Shown: positions 1 through 6,173, counted from the first letter of the stretch. The stretch: 13,758 nt of DNA from Sulfurihydrogenibium yellowstonense SS-5 (GCF_000173615.1 NZ_ABZS01000019.1:1-13758), one strand, 5' to 3'. The notes: generated by a model from the sequence alone, not told the origin. Program-made: numbers and translations.

Positions 1-176
1 ATTATGATAAGCATATCTGACTTTTTAAACTTCTTAAGGTAAAGCTTTATTTTCATTTCAAACTCAACTGGGTCTGATTTAACTTCAAAGGTTTCTTTCT
101 TGTTATCATACAAAACTGTAGCAGTGAATGAGTTTTTAGATACATCAACTCCAACGACGATTTTGTAGTTGTTCAT
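1..176 (-). CDS. IS110-family transposase (DEDD recombinase), N-terminal fragment cut by window edge
   Basis: Reading leftwards from an ATG at 176, the frame stays open for 58 codons to the window edge. It begins MNNYKIVVGVDVSKNSFTAT. A hydrophobic strand followed by GVDVSK is the hallmark start of IS110/IS1111 transposases, where the Asp is the first acidic residue of the RuvC-like DEDD domain. A perfect ribosome binding site (AGGAGGT on the minus strand, 183-189) sits just upstream of the ATG and fixes the start. The rest of the protein, including the other acidic residues and the C-terminal serine domain, lies outside the window, so activity cannot be judged. No frameshift is seen in this part. 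The long non-coding leader on its 5' side (177-436) fits the IS110 group, where the guide RNA lies upstream of the transposase gene. Confidence 0.85.
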   Translation of the reverse strand, partial: MNNYKIVVGVDVSKNSFTATVLYDNKKETFEVKSDPVEFEMKIKLYLKKFKKSDMLII

Positions 177-194
177 AAGATTACCTCCTTTCAT

Positions 195-377
195 AAAATA
201 CTTGACATGAGAGAAACTTCCTGATAACCTATCATCGTAATCAATACAGGCTTAAAAGCCTAATGTTCTGATTCAGGTTTTAGGAAGTAGAGGAAGGACA
301 GTCTACAAACATTCTGAGCGGTCTTAAAAGACCAATGACAATAACTTGATCTGTCCTTCCTTTTTTCTCCCATGTCT
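195..377 (-). ncRNA. Predicted IS110 bridge RNA / seekRNA with target-binding and donor-binding loops
   Basis: On the minus strand, module 1 has a perfect 10-bp outer stem (351-360 with 292-301), a two-sided internal loop (334-350 and 302-319) and an inner hairpin GGTCTTTTAAGACC (320-333). Module 2 has a 7-bp outer stem (282-288 with 216-222), an inner 5-bp stem (275-279 with 226-230), a two-sided loop (262-274 and 231-247) and a hairpin AGGCTTTTAAGCCT (248-261). Two such modules upstream of the transposase match the bridge RNA architecture known from IS621. Loop 1 reads TTGTCATT on its 5' side, and its 3' side is complementary to CATTCTGAGC, a repeat hairpin sequence. Loop 2 reads AGAACATT, like the right end of the second IS copy, and its other side is complementary to CATCGTA at this element's own left end. 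The RNA ends are estimates from the promoter and the transposase start. Confidence 0.75.
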
Positions 378-383
378 ATAATT

Positions 384-389
384 ATTATA
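384..389 (-). promoter_or_regulatory. Candidate -10 box for the bridge RNA
   Basis: The minus strand reads TATAAT here, about 24 bases before the first stem of the predicted bridge RNA. The second IS copy has TATGAT at the aligned place (13037-13042), so the box is conserved although the surrounding bases differ. A -35 match (TTAATC, 407-412) is weak. The transcript would start near 377. Confidence 0.45.
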
Positions 390-436
390 AAACTTATTCT
401 CTTATAGATTAAAATTTTTAGTATATTTAATATACG

Positions 437-563
437 ATGACATTTAAGGCTGCCCTTTCTCTAAGCTTATCATTCAACCTTAAACTATCCTCCTGGGGAC
501 GTAAGTCCGAAGGATCACATTTTTCAATTTTATAAAAACTACCAATTTCTCACCTAAGGCATA
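437..563 (+). repeat. Dispersed hairpin repeat (MITE/REP-like), right part, split by the left IS
   Basis: The stretch from ATGACA (438-443) aligns base for base with the interior of the full repeat copy at 8361-8405, sharing a TTATCANTCAACC stretch. It then holds a B-type hairpin with GGAC-GTAA-GTCC at 497-508 flanked by CCT and AGG, and ends in the terminal motif TTTCTCACCT (546-555). The left part of this copy must lie beyond the IS, outside the window. Confidence 0.7.
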
Positions 564-771
564 GAGAATTATTTATTAATACTTAAATTATATATACTTT
601 GCATGTCAAGAAGAATTTCAAAAAAGTATGAAATTCTCAATTCGTCAGGATAGCCAAGTAGATTATCCCTCATCTAATGCCTGATAATCAAACTCTGTTT
701 GTTATTTATAGATGGCAGCGAATTCCCTTATTCTGAACTTCTTATTTGGTACGCTTAAATGTCAAAAAAAA
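564..771. other. Non-coding spacer downstream of the NifX-like gene
   Basis: No coding frame or RNA gene was recognised. A 7-bp inverted repeat pairs GATTATC (661-667) with GATAATC (683-689), and CAAAC-TCT-GTTTG follows at about 693-705. Neither is followed on the minus strand by a good T run, so neither is called a terminator. The bases at about 626-655 faintly resemble the A arm of the dispersed repeat. Confidence 0.4.
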
Positions 772-1236
772 TCAATTATAATGATGGTCGTGATGTTCAT
801 GGTGGTGATGTTCATGACTGCCACAGCCAAATTGTGATAAAAGCTCAAAATTCTCTTCTGTTATTATTGGAAGTTGATTTGACTCAAATTTAGCTATCAC
901 TTCATCTAAAGTTTGTTTATCATCTTTAGCAAAATAGATTTTCATCCCACAAGCCAAAGCTATATTGTATGCACCTTTTCCCATGTGAAGGGTAATTAAT
1001 TCTTTTATGCCAAGGCTGTTTAGAAATCTAACTACTCCACTGCCATTGTTTGCTGGATTTTCTACAATTTCAATTTTCTTTAAGTTTTTGTCGTATAATG
1101 CAAAAAATTTAACTTTTCCAAATGCTGGAGAGATCTTGATTGGTTGGTTTTCTCTTGGAGCTTTTATAGGAATTGCTGCATAACCATTGTATTTTCCTTG
1201 GTTTTTCTTGCTTTGGTTTAAGTCTAATACTATCAT
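772..1236 (-). CDS. NifX/NifB-type dinitrogenase cofactor-domain protein with His-rich tail
   Basis: The protein has 154 residues from an ATG at 1236. That start is chosen because AAGGAG lies just upstream; a TTG at 1251 would place the Shine-Dalgarno sequence inside the gene. Residues of about 15-115 fit the small alpha/beta fold of the dinitrogenase iron-molybdenum cofactor family: conserved GKVKFFALYD, an ENPANNGSG turn, then GIKELITLHMGKGA and a late GMKIYFA strand. This family binds Fe-S or FeMo-type clusters, and many members occur in non-fixing bacteria with unknown roles. The C-terminus ends CGSHEHHHHEHHDHHYN, a likely metal-binding tail for Ni, Zn, Cu or Fe. No nif genes are nearby. 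The gene is divergent from cydAB with a shared, palindrome-rich upstream region, which suggests joint control by redox or metal state. The exact function is unknown. Confidence 0.8.
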   Translation of the reverse strand: MIVLDLNQSKKNQGKYNGYAAIPIKAPRENQPIKISPAFGKVKFFALYDKNLKKIEIVENPANNGSGVVRFLNSLGIKELITLHMGKGAYNIALACGMKIYFAKDDKQTLDEVIAKFESNQLPIITEENFELLSQFGCGSHEHHHHEHHDHHYN

Positions 1237-1256
1237 TATTGTCTCCTTCAAAATAG

Positions 1257-1272
1257 GTTAATGAATACTAAC
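1257..1272. promoter_or_regulatory. Operator-like palindrome 1, near the NifX-like gene
   Basis: GTTAATGAATACTAAC is an imperfect palindrome with 6-base arms and a 4-base centre. It lies about 20 bases upstream of the minus-strand start codon, where a bound protein would block transcription. It shares its pattern with the sites at 1326 and 1398. Confidence 0.55.
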
Positions 1273-1298
1273 TTTATTACATCTATCTCTTTTTTAAA

Positions 1299-1312
1299 AT
1301 GATTTGAATCAT
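1299..1312. promoter_or_regulatory. FNR/CRP-type binding site candidate
   Basis: ATGATTTGAATCAT has the core TGAT-N4-ATCA, the same half-sites and spacing as the classic FNR box TTGAT-N4-ATCAA with only the outermost bases changed. It sits between the NifX-like gene and cydA. Oxygen-responsive FNR control of cydAB is well known in other bacteria. The regulator here is inferred. Confidence 0.5.
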
Positions 1313-1325
1313 ATTACATTTCAAA

Positions 1326-1341
1326 GTTAGTAAATGCCAAC
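1326..1341. promoter_or_regulatory. Operator-like palindrome 2, central
   Basis: GTTAGTAAATGCCAAC keeps the GTTA and AAC ends and the AAAT centre of the other two sites, with a weaker second arm. It lies about 100 bases upstream of cydA. Confidence 0.45.
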
Positions 1342-1397
1342 TCACTGGGCAACCTTTTAGTTTCAATGATCTTTATCATAGTTTTTTATTGATAGAA

Positions 1398-1413
1398 GTT
1401 AATAAATATTAAC
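1398..1413. promoter_or_regulatory. Operator-like palindrome 3, next to cydA
   Basis: GTTAATAAATATTAAC has perfect 6-base arms around AAAT and is the best of the three copies. It ends 30 bases before the cydA ATG. A further half-site (ATTTATTAAC, 1420-1429) follows on the other strand. TTAAT-N4-ATTAA is one substitution per half-site away from an FNR box, so an FNR/CRP-family protein is one candidate regulator. Confidence 0.55.
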
Positions 1414-1443
1414 TAACTCATTTATTAACAGGAGGTTTTAGCT

Positions 1444-2979
1444 ATGGACTTGTTAGCTTTGTCCAGGTTTCAGTTTGCGTTCACAGCCTTCGTGCACTTT
1501 ATCTTCGTTCCATTAACGCTCGGTTTGTCTGTGTTTATCGCCATCACCAAAACTCTTTATCTAAAAACCAAAAATCCATTATACGATGAGCTCTCTATGT
1601 TCTTGATGAAGCTTTTTGCTATCAACTTTGCCGCGGGTGTAGCAACCGGTTTAACAATGGAATTTCAGTTTGGTACTAATTGGTTCCAGTATTCAAAATT
1701 TGTTGGTGATATCTTTGGTTCACCATTAGCTATTGAAGGTTTAATGGCATTCTTCTTAGAATCTACATTTATGGGTATTTTCCTATATGGTAGAGGAAGG
1801 ATATCGGAAGCTATGCACACATTTTCAGCATGGATGGTAGCTCTTGGTAGCAATCTTTCTGGATTATGGATCTTAATTGCTAACTCTTGGATGCAAACAC
1901 CTACTGGTTATAAAATCGTTGAAACTCAACAAGGAATTAGAGCAGAGCTTACAGATTTCTGGGCTGCAGTTTTAAATCATACAACAATAATAAGATTTCT
2001 TCACACAGTTGATGCCGGTCAAATTACAGCAGGATTTTTTGTTTTAGGTGTAATGGCATATTTCTTACTCAAAAGAAAACATGTTGAGATGGCAAAATTA
2101 GGTTTGAAAGTAGCTATAATCTATACTTCTATAGTATCAGTGTTGGCCATCATATTTGGTGATATTCATGGTTATTATGTAGCGAAATATCAACCTTTAA
2201 AACTTGCTATGGCAGAGGGTATTTGGAATACTGAAAAAGGAGCTCCTGTTATACCTATAGGTTGGGTGGATCAAAAAGAACAAAAAACTTATGCACCTAT
2301 AGCTATTCCAGGTATGGCTTCGTTTTTATCATACCATGATTTCAACGCAGAAGTAAAAGGAATTAACGACCTTATCAAGGAATATCAGCAAAAAGCAAAA
2401 GATTATGAATCAAAAGTAGCAGAGTTAGAAAAACAATACGCTGTAAATCCAACTCCAGAGTTAAAACAACAGATAGCAGAATACAAAGCATATGCAAAGG
2501 CTTATAATATTTCCCATTCAGATTTACCAAGTGTTAACATAGTGTTCCAATCTTTCCACTTTATGGTTGGTTTAGGCTTCTTGTTTGTGTTTATCTCTCT
2601 ATGGGGTCTATACTTGCTCAAAAAAGGAACCATTTATCAAAATACAGCATTCTTAAAAACTGTTCTTTACTCAATACAACTTCCATTTATAGCATCAGAG
2701 CTTGGTTGGTTTACAGCTGAGGTCGGTCGTCAGCCATGGTTAGTCCAAGGAATGTTAAAAACAGCTGATGGTGTAACTTACTTTAATACTTCTGCTAATG
2801 TGTTGTTCTCGGTAATAACGTTCATTTTAATTTACACAGGTATTTTTGTTATATATGTAAAAACAATGAAAAAGAAAGTTCAAGAGTATGCTGAAAAAGA
2901 CGTTGTAGTTGATTATGAAACTGTACCAAACACTGTTCAAGTAGGAATGTATTCAAAAGATACAAAAGGGGGTGTTTAA
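1444..2979 (+). CDS. cydA: Cytochrome bd ubiquinol oxidase subunit I
   Basis: Haem-carrying subunit of the bd-type terminal oxidase in the cytoplasmic membrane. It oxidises quinol and reduces O2 to water with high oxygen affinity. At 511 residues it is close to the E. coli length. Visible ligands and key residues by family alignment are His18 and His187 (haem ligands), Met374 in FHFMVGLGF, Glu98 and Glu106 in the AIEGLMAFFLES helix, and the late motif GWFTAEVGRQPW (421-432). The quinol-site loop begins GDIHGYY (239), with Lys253 and Glu258 matching the E. coli quinol-binding pair. That loop carries a charged, coiled-coil-like stretch at about 305-355. AGGAGG lies just upstream of the ATG. cydB follows almost directly. 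No cydX or cydDC is seen in the window. Confidence 0.97.
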   Translation: MDLLALSRFQFAFTAFVHFIFVPLTLGLSVFIAITKTLYLKTKNPLYDELSMFLMKLFAINFAAGVATGLTMEFQFGTNWFQYSKFVGDIFGSPLAIEGLMAFFLESTFMGIFLYGRGRISEAMHTFSAWMVALGSNLSGLWILIANSWMQTPTGYKIVETQQGIRAELTDFWAAVLNHTTIIRFLHTVDAGQITAGFFVLGVMAYFLLKRKHVEMAKLGLKVAIIYTSIVSVLAIIFGDIHGYYVAKYQPLKLAMAEGIWNTEKGAPVIPIGWVDQKEQKTYAPIAIPGMASFLSYHDFNAEVKGINDLIKEYQQKAKDYESKVAELEKQYAVNPTPELKQQIAEYKAYAKAYNISHSDLPSVNIVFQSFHFMVGLGFLFVFISLWGLYLLKKGTIYQNTAFLKTVLYSIQLPFIASELGWFTAEVGRQPWLVQGMLKTADGVTYFNTSANVLFSVITFILIYTGIFVIYVKTMKKKVQEYAEKDVVVDYETVPNTVQVGMYSKDTKGGV

Positions 2980-2980
2980 T

Positions 2981-4018
2981 ATGCTACCAATGGAGCTTTT
3001 TACACTTCAAGGCTTATGGTTTGTTTTAGTTGGTATATTTTTGATAGGGTATGCAGTTACCGATGGATTTGACCTTGGGACAGGCTTTCCTATGATTTTT
3101 ATGAAAAATGAAGAAGATAGAAACGTTTTATACAACGTAATTGCACCTGTTTGGGATGGTAATGAAGTATGGCTTATAGCCGGCGGAGGTATGCTTTTTG
3201 CAGCATTTCCGGCTGTTTATGCTGCTTCTTTTTCTGGATTTTATGTTGCAATTTTATTGGTTCTTTGGGCTTTAATTGGAAGAGCTATTGCATTTGAATA
3301 CAGAAACAAATCCGAATCTTTAACTTGGAGAAGGACTTTTGATTTTATCTACTGGATTGGCAATGTTCTACCGGCCATTCTTTTTGGTGTTGCGGTAGGT
3401 AATGCAGTTGTAGGCGTTCCAATTGATAAAGATGGTGCATATTTAGGAGATTTCTTCACACTTTTAAGACCTGTACCGCTTGCAATGGGACTTGTCAGCT
3501 TATTTATGTTTGCAATGCATGGAGCTGCGTATCTGCTTAGAAAAACAGAAGGCTCAGTTTTTGAAATGGCTAAAAAATATGCTGTTATAAGTGCCTTTGG
3601 ATACTTGGCCGCAGTTATCTTAACAAACGTTTTGGCTTTAATCCAAGCTCCATATCTGTATGAAAACTATTTAAAATATCCAATCTTCTTTATAGTTCCT
3701 GCTGTAATGTTGATTTCATGGATTGTGTACTTACAATTTTTAAAATCCGGCAATTATGAAAAGATGGTTTACGTATCAAGCGTGTTAAGTGGAGCTACAG
3801 TTTTAAACGTTGCCCTTGCATCATTCCCGGTGTTCATAAGGTCAACAATCAATCCTGAATATAGCTTAACTGTGTTTAATTCTGCATCTTCAGAATTAAC
3901 GTTAAAAGTTATGTTAATCGTCACAATTATCTTTATGCCATTGGTTATTTACTACACAAGATATGCATATAAAGTTTTTGCCGGAAAAGTAAAAGGAGAC
4001 ACGGGCTACTATCATTAA
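2981..4018 (+). CDS. cydB: Cytochrome bd ubiquinol oxidase subunit II
   Basis: Second membrane subunit of the bd oxidase, pairing with CydA. It has 345 residues from the ATG at 2981. This start is preferred because a G-rich Shine-Dalgarno (GGGGG, 2968-2972) stands 8 bases upstream; an in-frame GTG at 2972 would overlap cydA. Family motifs are clear: GYAVTDGFDLGTG near residue 23, APVWDGNEVWLIAGGGMLF with FPAVYA at about 55-80, and RAIAFEYRN at about 104. Several strongly hydrophobic segments run through to the C-terminus. The gene is separated from cydA by one base and is closed by a hairpin terminator just downstream, so cydAB is a two-gene operon. Like some other bd oxidases outside the proteobacteria, no small accessory subunit gene is visible after it. 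Confidence 0.96.
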   Translation: MLPMELFTLQGLWFVLVGIFLIGYAVTDGFDLGTGFPMIFMKNEEDRNVLYNVIAPVWDGNEVWLIAGGGMLFAAFPAVYAASFSGFYVAILLVLWALIGRAIAFEYRNKSESLTWRRTFDFIYWIGNVLPAILFGVAVGNAVVGVPIDKDGAYLGDFFTLLRPVPLAMGLVSLFMFAMHGAAYLLRKTEGSVFEMAKKYAVISAFGYLAAVILTNVLALIQAPYLYENYLKYPIFFIVPAVMLISWIVYLQFLKSGNYEKMVYVSSVLSGATVLNVALASFPVFIRSTINPEYSLTVFNSASSELTLKVMLIVTIIFMPLVIYYTRYAYKVFAGKVKGDTGYYH

Positions 4019-4027
4019 TATCTAAAT

Positions 4028-4060
4028 CCCTGCCGGATTAAAACCGGCTGGGCTTTCTCT
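4028..4060 (+). terminator. Rho-independent terminator of cydAB
   Basis: CCC-T-GCCGG pairs with CCGGC-T-GGG around an ATTAAAA loop (4028-4052), giving 8 bp with one T-T mismatch, followed by CTTTCTCTT. It starts 10 bases after the cydB stop. Confidence 0.75.
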
Positions 4061-4095
4061 TGAAATACAACTCATTTCTAAATAATATTGCATGC

Positions 4096-4297
4096 ATACT
4101 TCGAATAAAAAATTCAATAAAAGCAGAAGATTCTTTCGTGCAACTTTATAATAACAGTAATTTACTTCCAAATTCTCACTCTCTTTTGTAAGGGCAATTC
4201 ATAAATTGCTTTAATTTCTTTACTAACCTAAGGACGTAAGTCCAAAGAATCTCACTTTTCAATTCTTTAAAAATCTCTAATTTTTCACCTGCGTATT
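4096..4297 (+). repeat. Dispersed hairpin repeat (MITE/REP-like), full-length but worn copy
   Basis: The left end aligns with the 8309 copy (ATACTTCG, then AAAATTCAATAAAA, then AGATTCTTTCG at 4127-4138). The B hairpin GGAC-GTAA-GTCC is at 4232-4243, and the right end is TTTTTCACCTGCGTA (4281-4295). Its A arm is degraded. It fills most of the 388-bp gap between cydB and the aldehyde dehydrogenase gene. Confidence 0.65.
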
Positions 4298-4366
4298 ATT
4301 TTCAGCTATTACATATTTCCGAAAATAAAATAACTTATCTACTCATTCTCTCAAATCTTACTATTA

Positions 4367-4375
4367 TGTTAAAAT
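4367..4375 (+). promoter_or_regulatory. Extended -10 promoter candidate for the aldehyde dehydrogenase
   Basis: TGTTAAAAT fits the TGnTATAAT extended -10 pattern and lies 31 bases before the start codon. Similar boxes precede glnB (6132) and rng (8507). No convincing -35 is seen. Confidence 0.4.
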
Positions 4376-4406
4376 TCTTTTTAAATTATATATTGGAGGT
4401 ATAGCT

Positions 4407-5834
4407 ATGATTAAGCTACCGATGATAATTGGCGGCAAGGAAGTTTGGAAGGATGAGATTATCGATGTAATTTTTCCTTACAGCCAAGAAAAAATAGGTG
4501 AGGCTGTAAAGGGTTCTCCTGAAGATGTTTATCAGGCTATAGAAAAAGCTAAAATAGGTCTTGAAAAATTGAAAAAACTTACAGCTTACGAAAAATATAA
4601 AATTTTGTTAAAAGTAGCCAATCTTTTAGAAAGTAGAAAAGAGGAGTTTGCAAGAACTATAACCTTAGAAACAGGAAAAACTATCCGAGAAGCAAGAATA
4701 GAAGTAGATAGAGCTATAAATACAATCACTTTCTCGGCAGAAGAAGCAAAAAGAATTCACGGCGAGTATGTGCATTTTGATGCATCTCCAAACGGAAGAG
4801 GAAAGAAAGGGTTTTGTTACCGTGTCCCAGCTGGAATAGTTTCTGCAATCACTCCTTTTAACTTTCCTGTAAATCTTACTGCACATAAAATAGCACCATC
4901 TATTGCAGCAGGTTGTCCGCTTATATTAAAACCAAGTGAAAGAACTCCACTATCTCCAATAATGCTTTGTCAGCTTTTCCTTGAAGCAGGTGTTCCGGAA
5001 GAGGCTGTTTCTGTTATACCGGGATTTGCAGATGTAGGTCAAGCAATGACTACACATCCAGATGTTAGAGTCGTCTCTTTTACAGGAAGCTTAAAAGTTG
5101 GAGAAATAATAGCAAAACAAGCAGGGTTGAAAAAAATAGTAATGGAGCTTGGGTCAAACTCAGCTGTAATTGTTGATAAAACAGCAAATTTAGAAATCGC
5201 AGCTAAAAAATCAGTTCTTGGAGGGTTTGCGTTAGCAGGTCAGGTTTGTATATCAGTTCAAAGGATATTTGTTCATGAAAGTGTAGCTGATGTATTTGAA
5301 CATCTTTTAAAAGTAGAAGCTTCAAAGTTAAAATATGGAAATCCTTTAGAAGAAGATACAGACGTAGGTCCTGTAATCTCTATAAGTGAAGTTGATAGAA
5401 TTGAAACTTGGATTAATGAAGCAGTTATGAAAGGCGGTAAATTAGCACTTGGAGGAATACAATCAAAAGATAGACCAATAATTCCACCAACAATAGTATC
5501 AGAAGTGCCGGAAGAGTCTAAACTTTTCTATGAAGAAGCCTTTGCTCCTGTTGTTGCAGTAAGAAGGTTTAAAGATATAGATGAAGCTATAAAGCTTGTC
5601 AATAAAACAAATTATGGCTTACAAGTTGGAGTGTTTACAAACGACCTAAAAAATGCTTGGAAAGTGATAGAAAATGCAGATGTTGGTGGAGTGATTATAA
5701 ACGATATTCCAACGTTTAGAGCTGATAATATGCCATATGGTGGAGTTAAAGGAAGCGGTATAGGCAGGGAAGGTCCAAAGTTTGCAATAGAAGACTACAC
5801 GGAAATAAAGGTTGTAGCTTTTGATTTGGGTTAA
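4407..5834 (+). CDS. NAD(P)-dependent aldehyde dehydrogenase
   Basis: Soluble oxidoreductase of the ALDH superfamily, 475 residues, full length. All catalytic marks are present: Asn152 in TPFNFPVN, Lys175 in LKPSE (cofactor), FTGS (225-228), Glu247 in MELGSNSAV, the nucleophile Cys281 in GQVCISVQR, and the EEAFAPV motif at 376-382. The GSNS form in place of the common GGN/GGK, and the overall style, recall the lactaldehyde / non-phosphorylating glyceraldehyde-3-phosphate dehydrogenase branch. The substrate cannot be fixed from sequence alone. GGAGGT stands 6 bases before the ATG. The gene is monocistronic: a repeat lies upstream and the nitrogen-regulated glnB region downstream. It could serve aldehyde detoxification or central carbon metabolism. 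Confidence 0.93.
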   Translation: MIKLPMIIGGKEVWKDEIIDVIFPYSQEKIGEAVKGSPEDVYQAIEKAKIGLEKLKKLTAYEKYKILLKVANLLESRKEEFARTITLETGKTIREARIEVDRAINTITFSAEEAKRIHGEYVHFDASPNGRGKKGFCYRVPAGIVSAITPFNFPVNLTAHKIAPSIAAGCPLILKPSERTPLSPIMLCQLFLEAGVPEEAVSVIPGFADVGQAMTTHPDVRVVSFTGSLKVGEIIAKQAGLKKIVMELGSNSAVIVDKTANLEIAAKKSVLGGFALAGQVCISVQRIFVHESVADVFEHLLKVEASKLKYGNPLEEDTDVGPVISISEVDRIETWINEAVMKGGKLALGGIQSKDRPIIPPTIVSEVPEESKLFYEEAFAPVVAVRRFKDIDEAIKLVNKTNYGLQVGVFTNDLKNAWKVIENADVGGVIINDIPTFRADNMPYGGVKGSGIGREGPKFAIEDYTEIKVVAFDLG

Positions 5835-5845
5835 CTGTTTATTTA

Positions 5846-5864
5846 TTGCACAATAAATATGCAA
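5846..5864 (+). promoter_or_regulatory. NtrC-like binding site 1 (distal)
   Basis: TTGCACAATAAATATGCAA is an inverted repeat TTGCA-N9-TGCAA. Its inner 17 bases fit the NtrC pattern TGCAC-N7-GTGCA with one change. It lies 12 bases after the aldehyde dehydrogenase stop. Confidence 0.55.
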
Positions 5865-5877
5865 AATAAAATATGAG

Positions 5878-5896
5878 TTGCACTTAAAATATGCAA
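5878..5896 (+). promoter_or_regulatory. NtrC-like binding site 2 (distal)
   Basis: TTGCACTTAAAATATGCAA has the same 19-base layout as site 1, 32 bases away, which is close to three helical turns. The match to site 3 extends over 22 bases with a single difference. Confidence 0.6.
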
Positions 5897-5951
5897 TATA
5901 TTTAGAGATTTGAAAATATGGAGTTATTTCAGAGAATATAAAATTTAAAAC

Positions 5952-6057
5952 CTTCTCCGCCATCCTGAGGTCGTAAGACCGAAGGATCTCATTTTTGATT
6001 TTTTGACTTGAAAAGAAAAACATGAGATTCTTTGCCGGCTGCAGAATAACAGTGTAG
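5952..6057 (+). repeat. Dispersed hairpin repeat, B and A arms facing each other
   Basis: The B arm at 5961-5992 contains ATCCT-GA-GGTC-GTAA-GACC-GA-AGGAT, an almost perfect hairpin with a GTAA loop. The A arm at 6021-6051 (from CATGAGATTC to GAATAACA) is an inverted, diverged version of the same unit. The order is B then A, the reverse of the copy at 8309. The pair sits between NtrC-like sites 2 and 3. Confidence 0.65.
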
Positions 6058-6093
6058 ATTTTTGGAACGCCCTTTTTATTAATACATAATAAA

Positions 6094-6112
6094 TTGCACT
6101 GAAAATATGCAA
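6094..6112 (+). promoter_or_regulatory. NtrC-like binding site 3 (proximal)
   Basis: TTGCACTGAAAATATGCAA shares the layout of sites 1 and 2. Its centre lies about 71 bases upstream of the -24 element of the sigma54-like promoter, a typical enhancer distance. Confidence 0.6.
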
Positions 6113-6131
6113 TATTCATGGATTTTAAAAA

Positions 6132-6140
6132 TGTTAAAAT
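6132..6140 (+). promoter_or_regulatory. Extended -10 promoter candidate for glnBA
   Basis: TGTTAAAAT matches the box in front of the aldehyde dehydrogenase. It would give a leader of about 65 bases and could supply basal, sigma70-type expression beside the sigma54-like promoter. Confidence 0.3.
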
Positions 6141-6173
6141 ATTTAAGTATAAGTAAAATCAAGAAATTAAAAT

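Larger units (their letters stand above)
1..436 (-). mobile_element. IS110-family insertion sequence, left end (LE) plus start of transposase
   Basis: The element is read on the minus strand, and its LE is placed at about 436. Two facts place it. Similarity to the second copy in the window (from 12985 on the plus strand) begins at CGTATATTAAATATAC (here) versus CGTGTATTAAATATAC (there), and flanks differ beyond that. The outside sequence from 441 rightwards aligns with the interior of an uninterrupted repeat copy at 8361-8405. The element carries a promoter, a structured leader and the transposase start. Its right end is outside the window. No terminal inverted repeats are seen, as is usual for IS110. 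Confidence 0.8.

Noticed and set aside
626..655. Further A arm of the dispersed repeat
   Set aside because: ATGAAATTCTC and GTCAGGAT recall the unit, but the stem cannot be formed and no terminal motif is nearby. Kept as a faint resemblance only.
5646..6119. Open frame of 157 codons on the minus strand across the aldehyde dehydrogenase end and the gln control region
   Set aside because: Low-complexity translation rich in Tyr, Phe, Ile and Asn with no family resemblance. It runs antisense through a clear gene, the NtrC-like sites and the hairpin repeat.
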